Assembly: GCA_024696825.1 (NCBI GenBank)
Contig: JAILGL010000103.1
Coordinates: 1 to 32,350 of the forward strand
Source: Lachnospiraceae bacterium
GTDB taxonomy: Bacteria > Bacillota > Clostridia > Lachnospirales > Lachnospiraceae
Reading direction: 5' to 3'
DNA: 32,350 bases
In this document: positions 1 to 7,062 of the stretch, piece by piece
How the letters are laid out: every line of letters begins with the position of its first letter
Numbering within the stretch: position 1 is the first letter of the stretch
Made by a program: the position numbers and the translations under genes
Notes under the pieces: generated by a model
The model's database searches: none
Told to the model about the DNA's origin: nothing
Seen by the model: the letters and a program-made list of their open reading frames with translations, nothing else

Positions 1-410
1 AAGGTCTTAAGGACTATGGTGATATTAATGGCGATACAGGTAAGCAGTGGGTAGCTCTGTATTATAGTACTGATGAAGCTGCAGGATATCCAATACTTGC
101 TGACAGCTTTGAGGTAAAATACGGCGATTGTCCATATAATGTTGAGTATCAGCAGTTACATAGCTTTAATGAACCTAATACAGGCTTTAATCTTACATCT
201 TCAGTTTATTGCTATAACGATAAAAAGAGTGGTACCTGTCTAAGATATAAAGTAGATAAAAAGAGTAGTTCTACTACTTCAAATAGCGAAACAGGAAGTT
301 TATTCTCAGATAATAAGAGTATTTCCATAGTTGTAGTAAGTGGTATAGTGGGATTGCTATTAGGTTTTGTGAGCGCTTCATTAACCAGAAGGCGTAAGAA
401 GGAAGAATAA
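1..410 (+). CDS. Partial surface protein, C-terminal 135 residues (paralog of the next gene)
   Basis: The open frame enters from the left edge (first whole codon at base 3) and ends at TAA 408-410. The visible part starts GLKDYGDINGD and continues with a Tyr-rich soluble segment, a Ser/Thr-rich stretch, a hydrophobic helix (SIVVVSGIVGLLLGFV) and a terminal LTRRRKKEE. The helix followed by a basic tail indicates a C-terminal membrane anchor with the tail in the cytoplasm. Aligned without gaps by eye, it is about 75 percent identical to residues 682-816 of the protein at 549-3005, so the two genes are a tandem duplication. The anchor and the HSFNEP-TGFNLTSSVYCYNDKK block are best conserved; the Ser/Thr stretch before the anchor has diverged. 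I do not recognise the family and its function is unknown. The 5' end lies outside the window. Confidence 0.85.
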   Translation, partial: GLKDYGDINGDTGKQWVALYYSTDEAAGYPILADSFEVKYGDCPYNVEYQQLHSFNEPNTGFNLTSSVYCYNDKKSGTCLRYKVDKKSSSTTSNSETGSLFSDNKSISIVVVSGIVGLLLGFVSASLTRRRKKEE

Positions 411-464
411 TGTATATTTATAAAATGTTGATATTATTAATTATATTTGGTACACTTTGAGAAC

Positions 465-498
465 ACTTATTTGATAAAATAAGTATAAATAAGATAAT
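465..498 (+). promoter_or_regulatory. Candidate promoter overlapped by an 8-bp inverted repeat
   Basis: ACTTATTT (465-472), loop GATA, AAATAAGT (477-484) is a perfect inverted repeat in the spacer between the two paralogs. A -35-like TTGATA (471-476) lies inside it, with GATAAT (493-498) 16 bp downstream. The repeat could be an operator or a weak end-of-gene hairpin. The spacer is so AT-rich that a chance match is possible. Confidence 0.35.
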
Positions 499-548
499 TA
501 ATAATATTATGTAATTATTGTATAACAGCAATAAGTCAGGAGGCATAT

Positions 549-3005
549 ATGAGAAAGTATACATATTCAAAGTATTTTAAGAGTGCAGTGGCGTTAGTAC
601 TTACTTCTGCCATGGTTTTGGTTTCTCCAATTGGAGGAAACTTAAGTAAGGTAGCAAGGGCGGAGGAAAAACAATATGTTTCCGAAGTTGTATTAAGCTA
701 CGGAAAGACTGAGAAAGATGCACGTTCTTGGCTTGAAGGTAAGGGATATAAAGTAGTTGAAGGCGATTTAAATGCCGGAACAGATAATGAAGAAGCTTTA
801 AAATCAAAAGAAGCAAATGTGGTTTTAATGGGATATAAAACCACAACTGAAAGTTCTAAGGCTGTTAGAGATATGGCTGTTATGAATATGAGTGGCAGCT
901 ATGAAGTTACTGACATGGAGACTATTATTAAGAATAAGAATAAAGAATTAATTGATCAGTCTAATGATTTTATAGAGCTTACTGAAGAATATGCTAAGAA
1001 TTACCGTATTGCCGTAAAGAGTAAGGCTAAGGGTAAAAGTGTTTGTGTAGGAGCATTAAAAGCTCATGACATGTTGAATAAATTTATAGAGGATGACAGC
1101 AAAAAGGGAATGGGAGATTACCTTTTAAAGAATTCCTCTTCAGATGAAGGTAAAGATAATATTTTTAAAACCTTTATTCAGGCAAATTCTCAAACTGTAG
1201 GAATTCTAAAAAACATCCTTTTACTTGCCGGTGGCGAGGGTGATGAGACATGGGTGGAGAAGCTTTCTGTTTATAACAAAGACAAAACCTTCTTTGCAAG
1301 AATTAAAAAGGAGAAAAAGACCAAAGAACTTGCTAAAAAATATCTCGATAAAAAATATGGATATAAAATGGATGTTGTAGTTGAGGAGTTTGAAAAGCTT
1401 CAGGACAGATTCGAAGAATTTGAAGAAAATGGCAAGGCAATAGATAAAGAATTTGAAGAGGTTGATGACGATAACGAGGAAGAAATAAATGAAACTGTAG
1501 ATGAGTATTTTGGAGTGGATGAGAAAAAGCTTGAAAAAGTATCATCTGCTGATACAGATAATATGAGCGGTAAGGAATTAACCTCTAACTTTGAAACCTA
1601 TGCTGAGCAGACTAAGGCTGCTAATGATGAGGCATTCTTTGCTGAAACAGCTTCTATTATGACCTTCCTTGATGGAGTTAAATATGCAGATGGAACCCTT
1701 CTTGATTTCTTTAATCAGGATATTAGTGAGGAGGATTCTGATTTAAAATATGAATGTGTTGCGATTTTAGAAGCAATGACAGATTCACAGATTAATAGCC
1801 TTGGTAATTCCATTAATCTTTTCACTGCTATTAAGTATGCAATGATAGGAGATGAAAAAATATGGAATAAATTAGATAATGATTCAAAAGATAATATCGA
1901 TGAAGGAATAAAAAATATAGAGAAAATCTCCATATATGAGGGTGTTAGAAGAGAAATGTTTAAAGACAGTGTTGCCATTACTCAGGCAGGACAGACTGTT
2001 AATCATACTATTTTTGATGAGCCTTATTCTGATAGTGCATATAATAGTATTATGTTAGGAGTTGGCTCTGTAGTTACAATTGCAGGTATTTCTTATCTCA
2101 CCTTTTCTGTAGCTAATACATTAAGATTAGCCCATAAATTAGGAGTCTTCGGTTCAGGTAAAGTAACTATATGGGATGGTTTTTTCCAAAAGATTAACAA
2201 CAAAATGGGTACTTTTATTTCAAAAAAAGTATATGGTGGAAGGCGTTATTTACTTGGTTTAAAAGACTCTGTGCAAAGAGGCATTATTTCAGAAGAAGAA
2301 CTGAAAACGTCCTTAAAGAAATACGTTGTAACCTGTAATAGTTTAGCCCTTTCAATTGGTGTAGCTCTAACTGCAGTAGGCCTGTATTTTTCTATCTCAT
2401 CACTCTGTGACATGATTAAAGAGAGAAATGAATATTATAAGGGTGATTATAGTAAAGCAATTCCGAGATTTATAGTTGATCTAAATTATAATGAGGATGA
2501 AGATGCTTACTTTAATTATTATGAGGTTGCAAAATGTAACAGAAATGAAGAGGGCAATATAGGCTTTAAGAGAGAGGGAGAAGAGGTAGCAGGTCTTAAG
2601 GATTATGGAGATATTAATGGTGACTCAGGTAAGCAATGGGTAGCTCTATATTATAGTACAGATGAAGCTGCTGGTGATCCAATTCTTGCTGACAGCTTTG
2701 AAGTAAGATATGGTAAAAATGCATTTGATGAGGAATATAAGGAGTTACACAGCTTTAACGAGCCTCAGACAGGCTTTAATCTTACCTCATCAGTATATTG
2801 TTATAATGATAAAAAGAATGGAACCTATCTTAGATATAAGGTTGATACAAAGAGTGCTTCTAAGAATACACCAGCTTCAACAGGAAGTATGTTTTCTAAT
2901 AATAAAAGTATTTCACTTATTGTTGTAAGTGGAATAGCAGGTTTATTATTAGGCTTTGTAGGTGGCGGATTAGGAAAAAGACGTAAAGAAGAGACTAATA
3001 GTTAA
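549..3005 (+). CDS. Secreted/membrane surface protein of unknown function, 818 aa
   Basis: The start has an AGGAGG site at 538-543, five bases upstream. Residues 1-38 are a signal peptide (basic start, hydrophobic core, cleavage probably near ARA-EE). Residues 42-155 begin VSEVVLSYGKTEKDARSWLE and contain GYKTTTESSKAVRDMAVMNM; I associate this block with large uncharacterised secreted proteins of Lachnospiraceae, from memory rather than a search. Residues 277-320 are very acidic and probably helical. Hydrophobic helices lie at about 499-522, 595-620 and 787-806. The 523-594 loop is rich in Lys/Arg and the C-terminus ends GKRRKEETNS. By the positive-inside rule this gives a large N-terminal ectodomain, a cytoplasmic loop, a second ectodomain (621-786) and a C-terminal anchor. 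It is a paralog of the gene at the left edge. No enzymatic motif is visible and no function is assigned. Confidence 0.85.
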   Translation: MRKYTYSKYFKSAVALVLTSAMVLVSPIGGNLSKVARAEEKQYVSEVVLSYGKTEKDARSWLEGKGYKVVEGDLNAGTDNEEALKSKEANVVLMGYKTTTESSKAVRDMAVMNMSGSYEVTDMETIIKNKNKELIDQSNDFIELTEEYAKNYRIAVKSKAKGKSVCVGALKAHDMLNKFIEDDSKKGMGDYLLKNSSSDEGKDNIFKTFIQANSQTVGILKNILLLAGGEGDETWVEKLSVYNKDKTFFARIKKEKKTKELAKKYLDKKYGYKMDVVVEEFEKLQDRFEEFEENGKAIDKEFEEVDDDNEEEINETVDEYFGVDEKKLEKVSSADTDNMSGKELTSNFETYAEQTKAANDEAFFAETASIMTFLDGVKYADGTLLDFFNQDISEEDSDLKYECVAILEAMTDSQINSLGNSINLFTAIKYAMIGDEKIWNKLDNDSKDNIDEGIKNIEKISIYEGVRREMFKDSVAITQAGQTVNHTIFDEPYSDSAYNSIMLGVGSVVTIAGISYLTFSVANTLRLAHKLGVFGSGKVTIWDGFFQKINNKMGTFISKKVYGGRRYLLGLKDSVQRGIISEEELKTSLKKYVVTCNSLALSIGVALTAVGLYFSISSLCDMIKERNEYYKGDYSKAIPRFIVDLNYNEDEDAYFNYYEVAKCNRNEEGNIGFKREGEEVAGLKDYGDINGDSGKQWVALYYSTDEAAGDPILADSFEVRYGKNAFDEEYKELHSFNEPQTGFNLTSSVYCYNDKKNGTYLRYKVDTKSASKNTPASTGSMFSNNKSISLIVVSGIAGLLLGFVGGGLGKRRKEETNS

Positions 3006-3041
3006 TTAAAGATAAAACTTTCTCATAGTAAATAATAAAAG

Positions 3042-3083
3042 AGTTGCTTTAAAATCTTAAAAGATTGTTAAAGTGACTTTTTT
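3042..3083 (+). terminator. Intrinsic terminator after the surface-protein gene
   Basis: An AGTTGCTTTAAAATCT arm pairs with AGATTGTTAAAGTGACT across a short UAAA loop, with two mismatched positions, and is followed directly by a run of T (3078-3083). It separates the surface-protein gene from rho. Confidence 0.8.
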
Positions 3084-3085
3084 AT

Positions 3086-3114
3086 TTGACAGTATTAGAT
3101 ATTTATTATAAGAT
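3086..3114 (+). promoter_or_regulatory. Sigma-A-type promoter for rho
   Basis: A consensus -35 TTGACA (3086-3091) and TAAGAT (3109-3114) are separated by 17 bp. It sits just behind the upstream terminator and leaves a leader of about 130 bases before the rho start. Confidence 0.6.
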
Positions 3115-3156
3115 ATACATTGTAAGAAACAAATTCTATATATTTAATAGTTCTAA

Positions 3157-3175
3157 GGATGGATATAAGCCATCC
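3157..3175 (+). promoter_or_regulatory. rho: Hairpin in the rho leader
   Basis: GGATGG (3157-3162) and CCATCC (3170-3175) form a perfect 6-bp GC-containing stem with a 7-nt loop in an otherwise AT-rich leader. No T-run follows, so it is not an intrinsic terminator. Rho is often autoregulated through its leader, so a regulatory role is possible but not shown. Confidence 0.4.
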
Positions 3176-3251
3176 GATAATCTGTTTAATCGATAATTTT
3201 CCCAATATGATTATTTAATAGGTTAATAAAAAAATAGAAATGGAGATTAAT

Positions 3252-4895
3252 ATGGCTGATTATAGTAAAAAATCATTAGCAGAATTAAGAGACATTGGAA
3301 AAGCTATGGGCGTTAAAAGTGTTACAACCTTTAAAAAGAGTGAGCTCGTAGAAAAGATTTTGGAAAAGGAAAAAGAGAATAGTAAGGCTGAAGCTAAAGA
3401 GCCTAAAAAGACTGTAAAAAAGGTTGAGAAAAGAACTGAGGCAAGTAAAGAGTCTAGAAGCGATGTAAGACCAAGTCCTAGAAAGCCTGTTACACAGAGA
3501 ATGGAACATAAGCCTGAAAAGAGACAGGAAGCTCCAAGAAGAAATAATGGAGGCTATACTAATTCAGGTTATAATAATACCAATTCTACAGGTGCCGGTA
3601 ACGGTGGTCATAATAACGGTGGTTATAGTAATAATAGTAATAATAGTAATAATAACGGTGGATATACTTCTCAGAAAAGAAGTGATAATAAGGGTCCACA
3701 GAGAAGCTATAATAAGGATCAGTCCAGATATGATTCACAGAAGTCTGATGCTGTAGATATGCGTCTTGACAGTGGAGAAACCAAGGAGGGTATCTTAGAG
3801 GTACTTAATGAGGGCTATGGTTTTATCAGATGTGATAACTTCCTTCCTGGAGAAAATGACGTCTATGTAGCACCTGCCATGATTAGAAAGTTTGGTTTAA
3901 GAACCGGTGATATCGTAGAGGGTAATACCAGAGTTAAAAATATGAATGAGCGTTTTGGTGCTCTTTTATACATTACCAAGGTTAACGGTTTTCCACCTGA
4001 GGCTCTTTTAAGAAGAGAAAAATTTGAGAATCTTACTCCTATTTTCCCTGATGAGAGAATAAGACTGGAGACAGCTGAAGGTCCTGTAGCCATGAGAATG
4101 TTAGATATTATTTCTCCTATTGGTAAGGGACAGAGAGGTATGATTGTATCTCAGCCTAAAACAGGTAAGACAACTCTTTTAAAGCAGGTAGCTAAAGCTG
4201 TAAAATACAATTATCCAAAAATGAATATAATAGTTCTTCTTATCGATGAAAGACCTGAGGAGGTTACAGATATTAAGGAATCTATTATGGGAAATAATGT
4301 AGAGGTTATTTATTCTACCTTTGATGAACTTCCTGAAAATCATAAGCGAGTGGCTGAAATGGTTATAGAAAGAGGTAAGAGATTAGTAGAGCATGGAGAG
4401 GATGTAATTATTCTTTTAGATAGTATTACAAGACTTGCCCGTGCCTATAACCTTACTGTAACTCCTAGTGGACGTACCTTAAGTGGTGGTCTTGATCCGG
4501 CGGCTCTTCATATGCCTAAGCGTTTCTTTGGTGCAGCCAGAAATATGAGAGAAGGCGGAAGTCTCACTATCCTTGCAACAGCTCTTGTAGACACAGGAAG
4601 TAAGATGGATGATGTGGTATTTGAGGAATTCAAGGGAACAGGTAATATGGAGCTTGTATTAGACAGAGCCCTTTCAGAAAAGAGACTTTTCCCTGCTATA
4701 AATCTTCCTAAGTCCAGTACCAGAAGAGAGGATTTACTTCTTCGTCCCGATGAGCTTGAAGCTGCATTTCTTATGAGAAAGGCATTTTCCGGAGTTAAGG
4801 GAGATGAAGCCGTTGAAAGGATTATCAAAATGTTTAAGCAAACTAAGGATAATCATGAGTTTATAAATATGATTCATAAGGTGAAGATAGTATAA
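3252..4895 (+). CDS. rho: Transcription termination factor Rho with Asn/Gly-rich insertion
   Basis: The product is an RNA-dependent hexameric ATPase helicase that terminates transcription. The ATG at 3252 fits GGAG (3242-3245) at 6 bp; the in-frame ATG at 3240 overlaps that site, so it is rejected. Length is 547 aa against about 420 in E. coli. Residues 4-38 are the SAP-like Rho N-terminal domain. Residues 40-97 are highly charged (Lys/Glu/Arg). Residues 98-139 are almost pure Asn, Gly, Ser and Tyr ([18 protein letters not shown]). The cold-shock-like RNA-binding domain is 178-245 ([15 protein letters not shown]). Walker A is QPKTGKTT (301-308) and Walker B is [16 protein letters not shown] (385-400), with the conserved [11 protein letters not shown] following. 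The core is intact, so the enzyme should be active. rpmE follows, a common arrangement in Firmicutes. The insertion is low-complexity and prion-like. Confidence 0.97.
   Translation: MADYSKKSLAELRDIGKAMGVKSVTTFKKSELVEKILEKEKENSKAEAKEPKKTVKKVEKRTEASKESRSDVRPSPRKPVTQRMEHKPEKRQEAPRRNNGGYTNSGYNNTNSTGAGNGGHNNGGYSNNSNNSNNNGGYTSQKRSDNKGPQRSYNKDQSRYDSQKSDAVDMRLDSGETKEGILEVLNEGYGFIRCDNFLPGENDVYVAPAMIRKFGLRTGDIVEGNTRVKNMNERFGALLYITKVNGFPPEALLRREKFENLTPIFPDERIRLETAEGPVAMRMLDIISPIGKGQRGMIVSQPKTGKTTLLKQVAKAVKYNYPKMNIIVLLIDERPEEVTDIKESIMGNNVEVIYSTFDELPENHKRVAEMVIERGKRLVEHGEDVIILLDSITRLARAYNLTVTPSGRTLSGGLDPAALHMPKRFFGAARNMREGGSLTILATALVDTGSKMDDVVFEEFKGTGNMELVLDRALSEKRLFPAINLPKSSTRREDLLLRPDELEAAFLMRKAFSGVKGDEAVERIIKMFKQTKDNHEFINMIHKVKIV
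3543..3668 (+). repeat. rho: Low-complexity AAT/GGT-rich tract inside rho
   Basis: This stretch encodes residues 98-139 of Rho. It is built of aat, agt, ggt and tat codons, including a short run of alternating AAT/AGT triplets near 3630-3655. Such tracts can change length by slippage, so allele lengths may vary between strains. Confidence 0.8.
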
Positions 4896-4903
4896 ATAAA
4901 TAG

Positions 4904-4932
4904 TTGCATTTAATACATTATTATGCTATACT
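4904..4932 (+). promoter_or_regulatory. rpmE: Sigma-A-type promoter for rpmE
   Basis: TTGCAT (4904-4909) and TATACT (4927-4932) are spaced 17 bp, immediately downstream of the rho stop. It allows rpmE to be transcribed independently of rho. Confidence 0.7.
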
Positions 4933-4954
4933 TACGAAGTTGTAATTAAATTGT

Positions 4955-4992
4955 GATACATAACGCGCAGTAAAGGCTGTGATTATGTGTTC
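4955..4992 (+). promoter_or_regulatory. rpmE: Structured leader of rpmE, candidate L31 autoregulatory element
   Basis: ACATAA (4958-4963) pairs with TTATGT (4983-4988), and CAG (4968-4970) with CTG (4977-4979), enclosing an internal loop and a TAAAGG apical loop. The outer stem can extend by U-G, A-U and G-U pairs. The structure ends seven bases before the rpmE Shine-Dalgarno. L31 leader motifs are known in several bacterial phyla, so ribosomal-protein autoregulation is plausible. I have not matched it to a covariance model. Confidence 0.45.
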
Positions 4993-5011
4993 GTGAATGG
5001 AGGTAATTATT

Positions 5012-5215
5012 ATGAGAAAGGATATTCATCCTGAATATCATCAGGCAAAGGTTGTATGTAACTGTGGTAATGAGTTCACAACAGGTTCTACAAAGGAAGA
5101 GATCCACGTTGAAATTTGCTCAAAGTGTCATCCATTTTATACAGGACAGCAGAAGGCTGCTAAGGCACGTGGAGCTATTGATAAGTTCAACAAGAGATAT
5201 GGTATTCAGGCTTAA
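5012..5215 (+). CDS. rpmE: 50S ribosomal protein L31, zinc-binding type
   Basis: The product is a 67-aa ribosomal protein of the large subunit, at the inter-subunit bridge. The start at 5012 ([11 protein letters not shown]) has GGAGG at 4999-5003; an in-frame ATG 15 bases upstream would overlap this site. The protein has the CxC of VVCNCGNEF and the CxxC of [14 protein letters not shown], the four-cysteine zinc set of the C+ L31 form, as opposed to the zinc-independent paralog made under zinc starvation. Length is normal. It has its own promoter and a hairpin leader, and is followed by an intrinsic terminator. Confidence 0.97.
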   Translation: MRKDIHPEYHQAKVVCNCGNEFTTGSTKEEIHVEICSKCHPFYTGQQKAAKARGAIDKFNKRYGIQA

Positions 5216-5250
5216 TATAAGCTTTTTGCCAAGTATGATTTAAGAATTAT

Positions 5251-5301
5251 AGGCGCATATGTTTTTTTGCATAAGTGAAAAGGCATACGCGCCTTTGTTT
5301 T
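5251..5301 (+). terminator. Intrinsic terminator after rpmE
   Basis: AGGCGCATATG (5251-5261) pairs with CATACGCGCCT (5283-5293) with one A-C mismatch, and TTTGTTTT follows. The first possible start codon of the next open frame (5275) falls inside this hairpin, which supports the later start at 5335. Confidence 0.75.
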
Positions 5302-5334
5302 ATACAGATTTATTCAGATAGAAAGGATAGAAAG

Positions 5335-6966
5335 ATGGAGCAGGGAGAGAAGAAGGAAAGAAAACTATTAAACAATAAAATATATCTTTATATGACAGAG
5401 TTCTTCAGTGGTATGGCAATAATGGCTGTAGAGCTTGGTGCCAGCAGACTTCTTGCGCCTTATTTTTCATCCTCTCAAATTGTCTGGACCATAATTATCG
5501 CGGTAATTATGATTGCCATGGCTTTAGGTAATATCTACGGTGGAAGAAGCGCAGATAAGAATCCTAATCCCGATGTGCTTTACAGACGCCTTATAATATC
5601 GGCTGTCTGGATAGCTGCAATACCAGTGCTGGGAAAATACATTATTCTTCTTATTTCCGGTGTCCTTATAGTTACCATTAATCACAATCTTCTTATAATC
5701 GCTGCATTTTTAGCCTGTCTTATAATCTTTGTTATGCCTTGCTTCTTGCTGGGAACGGTGACACCTTCCTTAGTAAAATACACAGTTGATAACTTAGATA
5801 CCCAAGGCTCTACAGTGGGAAGGCTCAGTGCATTTAATACTATCGGAAGTATTGTAGGTACATTTTTACCGACCTTTATAACTATACCTACTGTTGGAAC
5901 CAGTATTACATTTCTTATTTTTTCAGGGATTGTTTTAATTCTTGGTATTATATACTTTATAGCTCAGAAGAAAAAATTTATTTTAATTATTGTAAGCACG
6001 GTACTCTATGTGCTTTGTATAATATTTGGTAACAGCGATAAATTCGCATTTTGGGAAAATAATCTGGCATATGAGGGAGAATCGGTATATAATTATCTTC
6101 AGGTAAAGGATGATGAGTCGGAGACGATTCTTTCAACAAATGTATTATTTGGTGTGCAGTCCATAAGAAATAAGGACGATTCACTTACAGGAATGTATTA
6201 TGATTATGCACTTTTCGCACCGTTGCTTGCCTCTAAGGATTCAGATTACAGTGACGAGGATGTGCTGATTCTTGGCATGGGTACAGGAACCTACGCAAGT
6301 GAGCTTAAGAAATACCTTGGGATTAATAATATCACAGGGGTTGAAATCGACGAGAAAATTATAGATATTTCAAGAGATTATTTTGAACTGGAGGATTCCA
6401 TTCCTGTGGTGGCTTATGACGGAAGAGCTTATCTTTCTGCAGAAAAGAAGAAATATGATGTTATAATGGTGGATGCCTATCAGGACATTACCATACCATT
6501 TCAAATGTCTTCAAGAGAGTTTTTTACAGAGGTTAAAAATCATTTGAAGCCTAATGGGATTATGGTTTTAAATATGAACATGCGTTCCGGAGAAAAGGCC
6601 AGTATTAATGAGTATCTTTCAGATACAGTAAGTGATGTATTTAAAAATGTTTATTATACAGATGTCAGCGCAAGCCTTAACAGAGAACTTTTTGCAAGTA
6701 ATGCTGACATTAGAAGAACTAATATTATAGACAGACTTAAAAATGTGAGAAATTCTGAGCTTAGAAGCTTCTTTTCAGAAGAACTTATTTTCTATGAGAA
6801 ATACCATGTAAAGCCTAAGGGGGAAAGGTGCATTTTTACTGATGATAAGGCACCTGTGGAGCTTCTTGGAATGAAAGTTATTGACGAAGTAATATCAGAT
6901 GAATTAGGATATTATAAAGCAGCATTTAAAAAGGATGGATTTAAGGGCCTGTTAGAAGGTATGTAG
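5335..6966 (+). CDS. Membrane-fused spermidine-synthase-like (aminopropyltransferase/methyltransferase fold) protein
   Basis: The start at 5335 (MEQGEKKERK) follows AAAGG at 5322-5326; the earlier in-frame ATG at 5275 lies in the upstream terminator. Length is 543 aa. Residues 18-230 hold about seven hydrophobic helices, including GMAIMAVELGASRLLAPYF, which is typical of the fused MFS/spermidine synthase group. Residues 240-543 form a Rossmann-type domain: LILGMGTGTY (311-320) is the nucleotide-binding loop, VEIDE (336-340) the acidic residue that would bind ribose, YDGRAYL (361-367), and VDAYQDITIPF (379-389) the substrate region with Asp380. Related proteins are annotated as spermidine synthases, but for many of the membrane-fused ones the real substrate is unproven. 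It stands alone between a terminator and the AAA gene 96 bp downstream. Confidence 0.8.
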   Translation: MEQGEKKERKLLNNKIYLYMTEFFSGMAIMAVELGASRLLAPYFSSSQIVWTIIIAVIMIAMALGNIYGGRSADKNPNPDVLYRRLIISAVWIAAIPVLGKYIILLISGVLIVTINHNLLIIAAFLACLIIFVMPCFLLGTVTPSLVKYTVDNLDTQGSTVGRLSAFNTIGSIVGTFLPTFITIPTVGTSITFLIFSGIVLILGIIYFIAQKKKFILIIVSTVLYVLCIIFGNSDKFAFWENNLAYEGESVYNYLQVKDDESETILSTNVLFGVQSIRNKDDSLTGMYYDYALFAPLLASKDSDYSDEDVLILGMGTGTYASELKKYLGINNITGVEIDEKIIDISRDYFELEDSIPVVAYDGRAYLSAEKKKYDVIMVDAYQDITIPFQMSSREFFTEVKNHLKPNGIMVLNMNMRSGEKASINEYLSDTVSDVFKNVYYTDVSASLNRELFASNADIRRTNIIDRLKNVRNSELRSFFSEELIFYEKYHVKPKGERCIFTDDKAPVELLGMKVIDEVISDELGYYKAAFKKDGFKGLLEGM

Positions 6967-7062
6967 GTTCTTATTATAGGGAAAACAAGTAAGATATATA
7001 TAGGATTAATATATAGGATAAAATGTAATAAAATCCGATTATTTAGTAAGTGAGGGCAGGAT

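Noticed and set aside
3547..3756. A second-frame reading through the Asn/Gly tract of rho, rich in Ile and Val
   Set aside because: It is a frame shadow of the aat/agt/ggt codon tract in rho; rho's own frame is uninterrupted and carries all family motifs.
4897..5215. Reading rpmE from the upstream in-frame ATG at 4997
   Set aside because: That ATG overlaps the Shine-Dalgarno, and the protein aligned to L31 begins at MRKDIHP (5012).
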